A stretch of DNA of 64,000 bases from Globodera rostochiensis (lineage: Eukaryota > Nematoda > Chromadorea > Rhabditida > Heteroderidae). Made by a program: the position numbers and the translations under genes. The DNA lies in assembly GCA_018350325.1 (NCBI GenBank), contig JAEVLN010000020.1, forward strand, positions 1 to 64,000, read 5' to 3'. Shown here piece by piece: positions 36,761 to 48,535 of this stretch (positions are counted from its first letter, which is position 1; each line of letters opens with the position of its first letter). The notes under the pieces are model-generated. The model was not told where the DNA came from, did no database searches, and saw only the letters and a list, made by a program, of their open reading frames with translations.

Positions 36761-38938
36761 GCCCCGTTCGTGTCTCAAAGAAATGGAAGGTTTAGCCACG
36801 GGGTTTTAATTAAAAAATCAATTTATCATTTTAACTTATTTTATTGCAATGTTTATTGTGAAGTTAAATGATATTTATTTAATTTTAATAATTTTCACAT
36901 ATTGCGATCTTTTTATAAAAGATGGATTTAATCCTATATCATGTCCAAAAGTCGACAAATTTTTAGCTTTTAAAATCAAACTTTTCAAGATTATAATTAT
37001 TTCTTAACCAAAAACATTTTACCCGTTTTAAAGTTTACGATGACATTAAATAGGGCAAATTTGTTTAATTTTTGATAGTGATGATGTATGTCATTCGGAA
37101 TTCTATTCCAATTTTTATAATATGGATAATTTATAGATTTGTTATTAATTTCGTCACAAAGTATCCGGTGTACTCCAATTGCTAAATTACAAGTGATCAA
37201 TTTTATTTCATTCATATTTTGACACTAAAAATAAAGTACTTAGCATTCTGGGCGCTATCCAGCTCTGAAGTTTATTTTTATTGTATCGAGTATCTTTCGA
37301 TGAAATTGTTTAAATGCATTAAACTTTGTGTATTATGTTTTAACAATAATTTTTAGTTCTTTAATTACTATTGGATGACTTACTTAATTTTATTAAATAC
37401 TTTAATATTATTTTATAGATATAATTTGTGTAATAATAGGTAATTTGCTATATTTTTGTTAAACTTTTTCCTTTGATGTTATTTTTAGTAAACAATTTAT
37501 TTTCAATCCAATAAAGCAAGCGCATTAAGCGCAGATGTTCCTGCCATCTGGCAAGATCGTCCAGCGTTTTGATTGAGATTGTTTAGGTATTTTTGTTTGT
37601 TATTTCTGCTCTCCGAATATTCACTAATCTTGCACAATCGATTCTCCACTATTTTATTCGTTTTGAATTAAATATATTAAATTTTTTTTAATACATAAGG
37701 TCAACAATTGTTTTCAATTTTAATTAAAGTATATCACAACACCGTCATGCTGTTGATACCTCACTTAAACTTCTCTTCTTAAATTATTTTTTTGGGCAAT
37801 AAAATAATTTTAAACTTTTAATTGACATTGATTATAATGTAATGTTGAACGTTAGCCAATAAACGAATGCTTTAACTTCAACTTATTAATACAATTTAAA
37901 TGCAAAAAATAACAACAAAATTTTGATAATAAATATTTTATTAACAACATTATCTAATTGTTCAAAAATTAAACAAAACCTAACTAATTAATATCATATT
38001 TATTAAATTTTGTTTTGTAAATGTTTATGAGTGAAACAGATTAAACAAACCAAAAAAATAACACTTTAATGCGACCGTTTAAAAAGTAACAGTTGCCCCC
38101 GGAGAGCACCAAGTTACTTAAGCTTTAATCTATCCTCCCAAATACAAAAACATAAAAAAATAAAAGCCAAAATAGTGCGTTCATGAATAATGCTTTTTAT
38201 TTTTGAAAAAATTTTATGTAACTCGCAACGCCAGTAAATTAAGATAAATGTAACGTGTTTATTAGTGGGTTGATGAATTGTTTGGGTGTTAACTATTCTT
38301 TGGTGCTATTTTTTAACGTTCTTTTATTTACTTTTATATTAAAATATGCAGTTAAGTTTTATTTTATTATGCTATACATTTTAGACGCAAGCAATTGGAT
38401 TCATTGAGGTAATTTATAGATTATCAATTCTTCGTTGATGGTGTTTTTGAAGCTTTAACGTTTATTTAATTATAAATTGAACGTGTATACTATTTAATTT
38501 TATAGAATTTTTCAAATATTTTGTATTTATTTGTTATTACATATAATCGAACCTGTTGTATCCTTCCGTATGCAGGCTTTTTTTACTCATAAATCGTTAG
38601 AGCGGTTGCCAATTTTATTATGGCCTGTTTGGGCCTATCTCAATGTAACATCGCATACTTTGGCAGACTTAATAACTCTGCTATGTATTTATATTTATAT
38701 AATAATTTTTATAGGTACATTAAATTTATCTTAACTAGTAAGTTTCATAATATATCAAGATTGAATGCAATATACAGAAATTAATTTTTTGTAATTTAGG
38801 CTACTGGGCGTTTCTTACCCATTTTCTAATTAATAAAATAGCCTAGGTGTTCGTATATTAATTAAATCATTATTATTTTATCGTTCGCCAGCTAAACCAG
38901 CTACTTTAACACACGTGTAATTCTGTGTCGTGAGCGCT
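36761..38938. other. AT-rich, no confident gene
   Basis: Mostly AT-rich. A minus-strand frame at 36997-37215 (72 codons, with NEIKLITCNLAIGVHRILCD) has somewhat balanced composition but no recognised family. A short GC-richer patch lies at 37510-37570. Confidence 0.4.
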
Positions 38939-39345
38939 AATGTTAGTTTTAATATGTTATGCCCTGCACGTTGGCCCAGTTTGTGCAGGGGATGGATTGT
39001 AAGAAAATATCTTCAGTTTTGATTTTTAAGGACTAAATTAAGTTTTAAATTATTAAGACAATTTTATATTTATTAGAGGAAATTGAAATTGAAACATAAA
39101 ATATAATTTTATTAATTCACGCGGCGCCACCGATTTAAACCTTTTTTAGCTCTCTTTTTCATATACATTATTTTTTAATTAATTTTGTTTTGTTAATTGA
39201 TTTGTTATTTTATTTTTTGTTTATTTAAAATTATACATGCGCCTTTAAATAGTTTTGTGCTTTTACATAAAAGGGCTACAAATATGGTCGGTGTTTATTT
39301 TAGATTTGGGTCCATTTAAATTACCAGCAATGGACTACTCTAAAC
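38939..39345 (+). repeat. Duplicated segment P, copy 2, left part
   Basis: Homologous to 32653-32850, with an extra AT-rich stretch at about 39000-39235. It ends in CTCTAAAC (39338-39345), the left target duplication of the next element, and resumes at 41055. Confidence 0.8.
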
Positions 39346-40044
39346 TAGAGACCGGCCAGAAGGGTCGGTCGGTACTTTTCGGTAAAGTACCGAAAAAGTA
39401 CCGGTACCGAAAACCATCGGTACTTTCCGAAAAGGTTCGGTCGGTACTTTTCGGTAAAGTACCGAAAAAGTACCGGTACCGAAAAGTACCGAAAAAAATT
39501 GTCGGTACTTTTTCGGTTTTCGGTACCAAAATTTTTTATAATTAACTTTTCAACAAAAAATCGTTTATTTTGGAAATCTTGGCTTTCTTATATTAATAAT
39601 TGAGTATTGGGAGATTCCGGTTCAAAAAAATCAGCATTTCGACCTGTTCCTGCTCTGTGGCAAGAAGGCTTAGGTCCCGAGACCGAGACCGACAAAAATT
39701 TTTCATCCCAAGCCTAACTCTTCGGAAAGTCGGAGAGCTTAGAGTCAAAGGGCGATTCTGTAGAGAATTTAGTGGGCTATTCACCCCTTATGACGGTTTT
39801 TTGCAGAAAATTTTTCCAAGCCCTCAGGGATTTTTATCCAAAATGAGCCTCATTTTCAGTGCATTTTGGGGTTTCCGTATCTCTATGAAGGAGGTGTCGG
39901 ATCAAGTTAGTGCATTTTTTGATCAGTATCCGAAGTTATGTAACCGTACCGAAAAAAAAGTTGAATGCGTTAAATACCGAGAATATTTTTAAGGTTTTCA
40001 AAAAACGCATAAACTTTTTTCCGCGCATAACACTGGGTATGCAT

Positions 40045-40180
40045 CAGGGATGAGCGCCGACGCCCTCAAAAAATTTCGGAACTCGGAAATCGGAATTCCG
40101 AGGCCTAAAAAATTTTCGGAAATCGGAATTCCGACCCCAAAAAAGTCGGAAATCGGAAATCGGAATTCCGCCCATCCCTG
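40045..40180. mobile_element. Nested hAT-like element, word CGGAATTCCG
   Basis: The ends are CAGGGATGAGCG and CGCCCATCCCTG, inverted over 12 bp with one mismatch. The flanks are a perfect 8-bp duplication GTATGCAT (40037-40044 and 40181-40188). The 136-bp interior is almost wholly permutations of CGGAAATCGGAATTCCG. It lies inside the larger element 39346-41046 and therefore inserted later. Confidence 0.9.
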
Positions 40181-40435
40181 GTATGCATGCTTTTGGGTGG
40201 ATAATGTGAAAAGGAGGTTACCAATCAATAAAAGGCTATGAACTTTTATCGATTATAGATATTACTTCATTTTCATAAACGAAATCGTTTTGCTAGCATT
40301 AGCCGTTTTTGAGATAAATACAAAAATTTAATAATTTTATATGCATAAACTTTTTTTCGGTACTGTATTTGTCAAGGAATGTTCAAAAATTCAATTTGTT
40401 TTGAAAACTTCTGCTAGGGGCGGCGAGGTGGGAGT

Positions 40436-40459
40436 CGGCGGTGCCGATAGGCGCCGCCG
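40436..40459. repeat. Shared GC hairpin core, copy 2
   Basis: Same CGGCGGTGCC-GATA-GGCGCCGCCG hairpin, followed by TTTTTGACTCAATTTGTTAA and AGAGATTTTCAACCAAAATT, inside the 1.7-kb element. Confidence 0.85.
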
Positions 40460-41054
40460 AGAAAAATTCAAATTTTTGACTCAATTTGTTAAGAGATTTT
40501 CAACCAAAATTTTAAAAATACGGTATTTTTGGGAATGGAGGAATCAAAACCGAGAAATTATCGGTTCGAGACCGAGACTCTCGAACAGTTCTAGCCGAAG
40601 GCGTCGCCGAGAGAACAAAAATGAAAATTCTTACAATTTTATTAAGAAAACTTGTCCAATTTCGATAACTAAAATGGTGAAAAAAAAGTAATTCTTTATG
40701 TAAATCTTAGAGGTTTTGAATCGGTTAAAATTTTTGAAAATTAATTTGCTAGTAACTTTCTTCAAAAAAAATTGAGAAATTCCTAAATTACCTTCAATTT
40801 AAAAATCTTAAACAATTTTTCCATTCGGTACTTTTTTCGGTACTCAAATTTTGTTCGGTCGGTACCTTCGGTACTCAGATTTTTTCGGTCGGTACTTTTC
40901 GGTAAAGTACCGAAAAAGTACCGGTACCGAAAACCATCGGTACTTTCCGAAAAGGTTCGGTCGTTACTATTCGGTAAAGTACCGATGCCTGAGTACCGAA
41001 AAGTACCGAAAAAGCGTCGGTACTTTCCCGTACCGTCCGATCTCTACTCTAAAC

Positions 41055-41076
41055 GCATGTTATTCCAAACGCCTAT
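41055..41076 (+). repeat. Duplicated segment P, copy 2, right part
   Basis: GCATGTTATTCCAAACGCCTATCATT matches CATGTTCTTCC/AAACACCTATCATT of copy 1 directly after the element's right target duplication, confirming that the element split a pre-existing segment. Confidence 0.8.
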
Positions 41077-41160
41077 CATTGTTTGAAGATTTTAATAAGT
41101 TTTTAATTTTAGTACATCACAAGTAAAATACATATTATTTGTGAATTTTTGGCTTAAAGC

Positions 41161-41427
41161 CTAAAATTTTATAATGTAATATAAATAATAAATATAACTT
41201 TTATTGAAAGATTTTTTTAATTTGAAATTTTTCAATCTAAATTTTCGTTTATTTAACATTAATACATTTTTAATCATTGGATGGCAAAATTCTTGACACG
41301 GAAATGTATTCCAATACAGATAGGCATTTAGCTTGGTTGTAGCACATAAAGTATGGCCAAAAGCTTCGCTCATCTGTCCGCGTAACACAATTCCAATATA
41401 TATAAGGTCGTTGCTTAATAAATTCAA
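41161..41427 (-). CDS. Unrecognised minus-strand frame, possible exon
   Basis: An 88-codon frame with relatively balanced composition in its first two thirds (GIVLRGQMSEAFGHTLCATT, then LNAYLYWNTFPCQEFCHP), changing to lysine-rich low complexity at the end. It has three cysteines and no clear membrane segment. The local GC is higher than in the flanks, which is why I list it, but I see no family match and no supporting splice structure. It may be a gene fragment. Confidence 0.2.
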   Translation of the reverse strand: MNLLSNDLIYIGIVLRGQMSEAFGHTLCATTKLNAYLYWNTFPCQEFCHPMIKNVLMLNKRKFRLKNFKLKKSFNKSYIYYLYYIIKF

Positions 41428-41769
41428 TTTGCATAAGAATCTATAATTTTGTATTTTAAGTTCTTATCTAAGCATTTTACTATTTAATTACATCGTTATT
41501 TATTTCAGCAATGTAATTTTTGCAAAATTGTAATTTCTGATGGCAAAATAAATAATTTTTAATTTACAAATTTTTACGATGTATTTATTTCCCATTAATA
41601 AAAGATCTTTGATTAAACATGATACGTTATTTATTATATTTACAACGCGCTTTGGATCTCAGATTAGTTTGAAGGAGTGACGCTTAAATTAGCTTTACAA
41701 ATGTGTTTATATTTAGTTTATTATTATTATTATCTACTCTCAAAGGAATATTTTTTAATTTTTGCTTAT

Positions 41770-41830
41770 GAATCACAAAAAATGCATATACAGAATAAAT
41801 GAAGTGTTTTTTTTGTTGACTAATTAAATA
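41770..41830 (+). repeat. Short dispersed repeat, copy 1
   Basis: AAAATGCATATACAGAATAAATGAAG followed by a T run and GTTGAC recurs at 53529-53572. No ends or coding content recognised. Confidence 0.6.
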
Positions 41831-41958
41831 CTTTTATGTTTTTTTGAAAAATGCCTTATGCTAGCTTGAAGCTCTCTGCGTGCTCTCACATCGAACTAAA
41901 CTAAATCACGTTAATAAAAAAAGGTTAGCCGCTTGTCGTTTTCCATTTAGGGGTTATC

Positions 41959-42036
41959 ATGGCTATTAAATTGTTGTGCATAGCCTTTCTGTTCACTTTC
42001 GTAGCTTTATTTTGGGGCTTTGGGAAATTTATTTAA
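41959..42036 (+). CDS. Candidate 25-codon signal-peptide-like frame
   Basis: ATG at 41959 opens MAIKLLCIAFLFTFVALFWG, then FGKFI and TAA. It has a lysine-containing start and a long hydrophobic stretch, typical of a signal peptide or a single membrane helix. It could be a first exon or a tiny membrane peptide. No donor site is obvious before the stop, and T-rich DNA gives such frames by chance. Confidence 0.2.
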   Translation: MAIKLLCIAFLFTFVALFWGFGKFI

Positions 42037-43151
42037 CTACATTAACAAAGCAAAGTTTAATCGTATTTATATAATTTTAATTAATTTCTTAATAATGTGG
42101 CTATTAAATTTATATTAGCTGGATGCGTTTGATTTTTAAGATGAGTTTAAGGTGTTATAAAATTTTATTTTTTATTCAACAATTTTTTGAAACGCCATAT
42201 TAATTTTATTAGAATTTCATTAAAATTTAATAATTATAAGCCTATTTTTGAATTATATGAAATTTAGTTTCGTATAGAATTTGTCGAATTACCTCAAAAC
42301 CAATTGTCAAAACGAAATATAGTGGTCTCCTGAGCGGCATTAAGTAAGAGAAGATCAATGAACGTTCCTGACTCCATGAAGCCAAAATATAACAAATCAG
42401 CTTATCGGGCGAATAAATAAGAAGAACTATGTCGTGTAAGCTGTTTCTATTAACTAATCATTTATTATTTAACTTTTGTTTAATTTGTTAACGATTAGCG
42501 TCATTACGGAGCGCAATTGTCCTTTAAATTCACTAATAAAAAAACAATTATTAGTGATTTGTTCACAACAATATTGTACACGGTATTTAATCATTCAGCT
42601 TTTAAAATGCAATAAAATTGTAATATGAAAATTAACAGCAATTTAAAAGAATATCCGGACAAAAAGTTTTGGGTTCAATTGGTGGCACTGATAGCGCCCA
42701 TTAAATAAGTGATTGCATACATAAAGTTAACTAAGATAATAAAAAAAATAAACACGTCAATTATAATTTTAAAAATGTAATGGAAATTATATAAGAAAGT
42801 CTCGCCACGGCCTTCACACAAACAGCTGGCAGCTGGCCCCCAGTGGTCTTTGAAGAAAAATATACAAATAATAATTGCAATTAAAATGCAAAAATTCAAA
42901 GCATACTAATAAATGAGGATAATAAATCTATTATCTCGACAAACAATTTATTTTTTTAAAAATATTTGCATAAATATGATACATAGATTCGGTTTGAGAA
43001 ATCAATAATAAAATTGATAAAAAAAACTTGTCAAGGTGGCATTGAACGCCTTTTTCCGTGATCAATTAACTATACCAATAAAAATTACTAAACTAAGCTT
43101 GAAAACACATTAGTTACAAATTTTGATAATTCAGCTAGCCATTTGGCAAAC
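42037..43151. other. AT-rich, no gene seen
   Basis: AT-rich sequence. The minus-strand frame at 42675-42899 is a hydrophobic low-complexity reading. Confidence 0.4.
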
Positions 43152-43159
43152 ATTCACAG

Positions 43160-43320
43160 CAGGGATGTGCTCTGTTCTGTTCTGATTTTCTGATTTACCA
43201 GAATTTCTGGTGATTTTGGGCACCAGAATTCTGTTTTCTGGTTTCTGATTTTTTTTTATGCAACCAGAATTCTGATTTCTGGTTTCTGATTTTTAAAAAG
43301 TCGACCAGAGCACATCCCTG
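43160..43320. mobile_element. hAT-like element, word CCAGAATTCTG
   Basis: This is a 161-bp element with a perfect 15-bp terminal inverted repeat (CAGGGATGTGCTCTG at the left, its complement at the right) and a perfect 8-bp target duplication ATTCACAG at 43152-43159 and 43321-43328. The interior is made of TCTGGTTTCTGATT, CCAGAATTCTG and variants. The duplication fits nTnnnnAn. It encodes nothing. Confidence 0.93.
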
Positions 43321-43328
43321 ATTCACAG

Positions 43329-44014
43329 TATTAGTCGACCCGACGAATTGAGTTTTATGATTGCAACCAATTTCAACGTTTACAGACTCCAAACACCCAA
43401 AAATTGGAAAAAATTGATTATGAAGTTACTTATATAAAAATTCACGCAACAAAAAAAAGAATTTATATTAATGTAAAGGTCTATATAAAACAATAAAAAA
43501 TGTAATAGTAATTACTTTAATAATAATGTAAAAATATTTCGAGCAAAAAATAATACTAAGCCTTGTTCATAAAACAGAATTGCAATAATTAGTTTTAAAA
43601 CCCAAAATCTATATAGTTATTAAAAAATGCTACAAATTCAACCCAATATTGGTTGAGAACCCGCTAGCCCTATTTTGTGATGAAATATTGAATACCTAAT
43701 TTGACGAATTAATATTTACTTTAAGTACAATCGGAAACCTGAATTAACGTAATTATTTTCAAAATGTTTTTTAATTAAAAAATGTATATTTTTAATTTTT
43801 TGAAGATAAACAATTTAATATTTGGTTAATTCAATTTGTTCAAAAAAATTCACCATAATTAATATTAATTGCAAGAGCGTTTAAATTTAAAAAAATATTG
43901 AAATGAAATGATTAATAGAATGTTACAAAATAAATGACATTAATATAAAAAAATGACAATATGGGAAATAAATGTCAACAAAATTATATTAATAAATTTT
44001 GATAAAGTTGCCTG
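43329..44014. other. AT-rich, no gene seen
   Basis: AT-rich sequence without supported features. Confidence 0.45.
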
Positions 44015-44080
44015 ACACGGGTTTTACGGGTTCACGGGCAACACGGGTTTTTAGCCCGTATAGCCCTTGCCCGTGTGCCT
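44015..44080. repeat. Word island (ACACGGG/CCCGTGT)
   Basis: A GC-rich patch made of ACACGGGTTTTACGGG and CCCTTGCCCGTGTG words with internal inverted repeats (TTCACGGGCAA against TTGCCCGTG). It resembles the hAT-like islands, but no terminal repeat or target duplication is found. Confidence 0.45.
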
Positions 44081-47000
44081 TGAAAATTCCGATATCTAGT
44101 TATGAGGGGACCCGCAATCAAAAGTTTGACTTTTTTTGTTTGATTTTTTAAATAATATATTATTATTATTTTAATAAAGTTTGATTGGTACCCATTGACA
44201 TTATCAACGCTCAGTTTTCAAAACATCATTATTTTTTGATTCGTTGATTTGTTTTTGCGCTTAAGTTTAAATGTCGGAACTTTAAGCACCTTAATGAGCC
44301 TGTGTAAATATTTCTATATGTATTATAAATAAATAAAACAAAATAAAAAAATAAGCTTCAACACTAACATATACTCCTTTATTCAAAAAAACTAAAGTTT
44401 ATTTCAAAATAAAAAATAATCAACAAAACAAAAATTTATTATTTTTTCCATTTTGGTTTAAAAAAATATTTGTTTTTTTATACTTTTTTAAATCTTTAAT
44501 TTTACGCAAGCATAAATCTAAAAAAAAGCTTTCATGACGCTATGTTTAGCAACATTTTCTTCTATTATAATTTTAATTCAGGACAAAAAATATTAAGTTT
44601 AGAAAATAAACAATACTACATAAAAAAATTAAAATTTCAAATTGATTTACCAAAACGCCTTGCGCAATTGAGTATATATATTTATGACAAAATAAATACA
44701 ATTATAAAATGCGAAATTTTCTCGCTGACTTATAAACTCCTTAAAAAAGTATGCAAAAAATACGAAAGACGGAGTCTTTCGCTTCAATGTAATTGTTCTC
44801 TGCAGCAATTTTAGAAGAAAACTACAATAAATATATAATGTGATGTAATATATACATACTAACACTACAAAATTTAAGAATTAATACTATGAATATCTCC
44901 AAAAAATTGTAATTTTTTATCAAAAATGTCGGCATAATCGATTAAAAAATTAATTATTAAAGAAAATAATGTTGAACCAGCAAATCTTGAATTAAAGTAG
45001 ACAAACATCGTTTATGGTTGTAAATTTTTTTACGTTTCACCATAAAAAATTATAATGAATTTTAAATTTTACATATATCTTTTTTAATTCTCATTAAATC
45101 TTATCCAGCATTATAATTATATTTAAAAGTTTATAATGGTCATTTTTAATGGCAAATATGTGGCCAAAAAAACATTTGTTTAAAAATACGTTTTTATTGT
45201 TCATAGTACGACTGATTTTATATCCAGATAATGTATTCAAATCCTTTAACAGTGATGGTTAATTTTATCAATTTTTAGGTCAATTTTCTTAACATATTTT
45301 CTAAGAGTAAATAAAATCTCCTAAAATTTGCTTATTAATTTTTGCATTATATTTTTTTTTATAGTTTTGACTAATAATAATAAAAAAATGTGAATTCTTT
45401 TTAAACCATTATCGCGTCGTGTGAATGGATGAATGTCTACACGAGCATTTGGGGGCGTAATGTAGAATCCATTGGTTACCAAATATGCATTCAGATGGCT
45501 CAGCTTTTTTTAAATATAATTTAATTTGTAAGTATATATTAGTGAAATTTTAAATTCTGTTTTGTTTTAAAGAACCGTAAAACAACAAAATTTAACATCT
45601 GCATTTTTAAATAAATGATTTGTTTTTTTGAATTTGCATTGATTTTTTTAATATTATTAATGCTTAATTAAATAACTATTAATGATATTATTAATTAGTT
45701 AGTGGTAATATTTTTTTAAATTTAAACAAAAAAAAAATTTAAAAATAATATTCCAGTGTTTTATGATGCCGATTAAATTTACGTCAACTTCAGAATGTTT
45801 ATATTATCTTTATTATTCACTATAAGTTTGTTATTAGTTTATTTTATTATTTTCTTAATTGTTTGTTTAGATTATTTTTTCAAATTAGCGTCACGCCATT
45901 TTAGATCGTATAAATTTAATAATTAAGAATTTTTTTAAATCTCAAATGTATTAATTATTTTAAAATGGTATCAAGTTTGATTGCATAATTTCATAAAAAT
46001 TATTCTTTGTTACTTTTTTAATTTTTTACTATTATTTGTAGGAATTTCGCTTTAGTTTTGGGATTTATTAATTTGATAAAAGTAATCACCTTAATCAGTT
46101 TTTAGATATATAGTTTTTTTGGTAAAATCTTTGAGATTTATAAATGCAAATAAAGTAATGCAAAACTTATTTATTTTATTTGTTGAACATTTATTCTTGA
46201 TATTACTCGCATTCGTCATAATTTAGTTTGTATTACTTTCTATAACAGCGCGTCATTATTAGAATTAAATTCAAGGTTGGGCATTTACGCAGTTAAATAG
46301 ATTTTAATTTTTTAATTATTTTATTTGTTGTGAACATTAATTCTAATTTTTGTTTTAAATAACATTGATTACGTTTTAAAATATTTTTGGTTTTAATTTA
46401 GTTGTAATAATGTGCTAGAGGCGAAAGAACTTCATTTTTTGCATTTCCATTTAAGAACCAATGTTTCTTATTTAGTTTGAGAATTAAAAAAAAATTAATG
46501 CTTATTTATTACTTTTGAATATTTTTATTAATATTTAATTGCTAAAATCGTTTATTTCAGGCGCGAAACTGTAAAAAAAAAAATAATTTTTTAATAATTA
46601 ATTAGCTCATTGACTAACTCAGGGAATGAAATTCTGCTGCCCATTTTTGGCAGTTGTTTCCCCCCATACAGTCCAATGCTTCTTCTCTTGTTTATTTTGA
46701 GGACTTATATAAAAAAATTGTACCACATTATAATTTATGTTTAGATGTTATTTTAGATTTATTTACTTTATGCGTTTTATAAGTTATTATTTTTTGAGCT
46801 TTTGCAAAATTTGTATTTTATCCTTCTTGGTTTTAAATTTAGGAGCTTTTTGGTTGCATCATCGCCAGCACGCCAATATGCTTTCCGATGAAGACTTTGC
46901 ATCCCAAGTTTAATGAATATTATTTTTGATCTTATTTTGCTGCTGTTTATAATATTTATTTATTATTTTGAGAATTTTTTTTTATTATTAGGTTGGGTTA

Positions 47001-47850
47001 AATACTTGCACAATCGAAGACACTCCAAAATGCGCTCCGGCGTATAAATTTAAAACAATAAATGACTAATATCATTGAATTTTATTTTTTTCATATAAAA
47101 AATTATTTTAGTTTTAATTATCGCGTCGCGTCAATTCTTTAGTTGAAGCGTAGTCGTAATTTTAAGTATTGACATGTTAAATATAAAAATGTCAGTTGCT
47201 AAAAGACTGGAATGACACAACTCCAATATAAAAAAGAAGTAAGGCAATAATACGCAAAAATAATATTTAAGATTAAAAAAAATGTAAATTATAGTATATT
47301 TTAATAATTAAAAAACGTTATTATGAGCCAATGTTAAAATAGTAAAAATAATTTGATTTAACAAAGCTTTGATGCAAGAGCAATTGAAATTGACGACAAT
47401 TGATTTTAATTTTAAAATGAATAAACATTGTAATATGTTTGTTTTTAAAGCGGGTTTCAATTAATGGATGCTTTTCTAATAATTGTATTTAAATAAAAAT
47501 GGATTCATAAAAAGCTTAATCGTTTCCTTGTACAGTCATTTTATAATGAATAAACATAGTAATATTTTTATTTTTTAAAGAATTTTTCAATCAATCGAGA
47601 ATAATAATATCGAATTTGTTATTTATTAAATTTAATTTGCTTATAATTAATTGAAATTTTATACAAATAATTTGTGCGTTTGTACGTTGCGCATCTTCAA
47701 GGAGATCAGCTTTCAATTGGATTTAACTTCTTGCCGCAGAAAATAAATTTTTCTCACATTAAGTGAATAAATGCTTTAAATATATTCATAACTTAAATTA
47801 CAATGTTTCAATATTTTCTCATTGATACATTTAAAACAAAGTTAACGAGG
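44081..47850. other. AT-rich, possible small exons only
   Basis: About 3.8 kb of AT-rich DNA. GC-richer exon-sized patches lie at 45415-45510, 46640-46690, 46840-46912 (after TTAG, open as FWLHHRQHANMLSDEDF to a stop) and 47005-47045. A weak direct repeat of about 60 bp occurs at 47410-47470 and 47540-47600. None can be assembled into a gene. Confidence 0.4.
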
Positions 47851-47854
47851 TCAA

Positions 47855-47890
47855 AAATTCAAATCTCGGCGGCGCCTACCAGCACCGTGG
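47855..47890. repeat. Shared GC hairpin core, diverged remnant
   Basis: TCAAAAATTCAAATCTCGGC continuing to GGCGCCTACCAGCACCG is the hairpin core in minus orientation with several changes. No element ends are recognisable around it. Confidence 0.6.
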
Positions 47891-48240
47891 GAACCGCTTT
47901 TACTTTCTTTATAAAAGTCATTTATCATATTTTTAAGCAATTGTTTTTGCAAAATATATAATATTTTTACTCATTAGTATTTACAATTTTAAATTTTCAT
48001 TCAACCAATAATTTTTGTTAAGAGATTTTCATTTAAAATTTTATGACATTTTAGAAGCATTAAGTATTAATAAACGTTAAAACTATTCTTTTCATTGAAT
48101 ACCATTATTATTTAAATAATTCATCTTGTTTCCCTCTTCTTTGGTGTTCTCGCGTGTGATGATAAAACCCGTTCTGCGCAAACAGTTTTTTGGTTGTATA
48201 TTATGGCTGCTCTGCCATAGTTAAATTTTAAAGGACAGCC
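47891..48240. other. AT-rich, no gene seen
   Basis: AT-rich sequence up to the likely end of the retroelement LTR. The outer LTR boundary in this stretch cannot be fixed. Confidence 0.4.
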
Positions 48241-48517
48241 TCTGTCTTTCTATCGACAATCTTATCTGTGTTTGTGTTTGTTATGTCCGGGGGTTCGGAG
48301 TTGACCCTTTAGTCCAATCAATATAATGTGAAGAATATTTATTTTCCGAAGGAAGGAAAGAACAATGTCCACGGCGAGGGGAAATTGGGTAAAGAACAGA
48401 AAAAGTGACATGAGGGAATGAGTGGGGGTAAACATCAACAGAGGGAGGGGATAAAATGACCGCCCGAATTGGCGTTCTGTTATCACTGAATTTGAGTCTC
48501 GGGTGAAATCCTGAACA
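48240..48517 (-). mobile_element. 3' LTR of a gypsy-type element (outer edge approximate)
   Basis: On the minus strand the sequence directly after the polypurine tract begins TGTTCAGGATTTC, the canonical TG start of an LTR. It continues as GC-richer sequence containing AATAAA (within GGAAAATAAATATTC), a possible polyadenylation signal. The far end near 48240 is judged from the return to AT-rich composition; the terminal CA and target duplication were not found. No matching 5' LTR exists in the window. Confidence 0.6.
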
Positions 48518-48530
48518 TCTCCCCCTTTGA
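48518..48530 (-). other. Polypurine tract
   Basis: TCAAAGGGGGAGA on the minus strand lies immediately before the LTR TG and just after the integrase stop codon. This is the expected place for plus-strand priming during reverse transcription. Confidence 0.75.
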
Positions 48531-48535
48531 GTCGG

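Larger units (their letters stand above)
39346..41046. mobile_element. hAT-like non-autonomous element, word GGTACCGAAAA
   Basis: The element starts TAGAGACCGG and ends CCGATCTCTA, a 10-bp terminal inverted repeat with one mismatch. It is flanked by a perfect 8-bp target duplication CTCTAAAC at 39338-39345 and 41047-41054. Length is 1701 bp including a nested 136-bp element. Subterminal arrays at 39360-39530 and 40825-41040 consist of GGTACCGAAAAGTACCG words in both orientations. A 79-bp stretch is identical and in direct orientation at 39365-39443 and 40885-40963. The middle holds the shared hairpin core at 40436 and CCGAGAC-rich patches. No transposase frame is visible, so mobilisation in trans is required. 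The paralogous empty site at 32850 supports the insertion. Confidence 0.85.

Noticed and set aside
39360..41040. Simple microsatellites or assembly noise as the explanation of the word islands
   Set aside because: The words are permuted and inverted rather than tandem, the islands have precise inverted ends, and six have perfect 8-bp flanking duplications.
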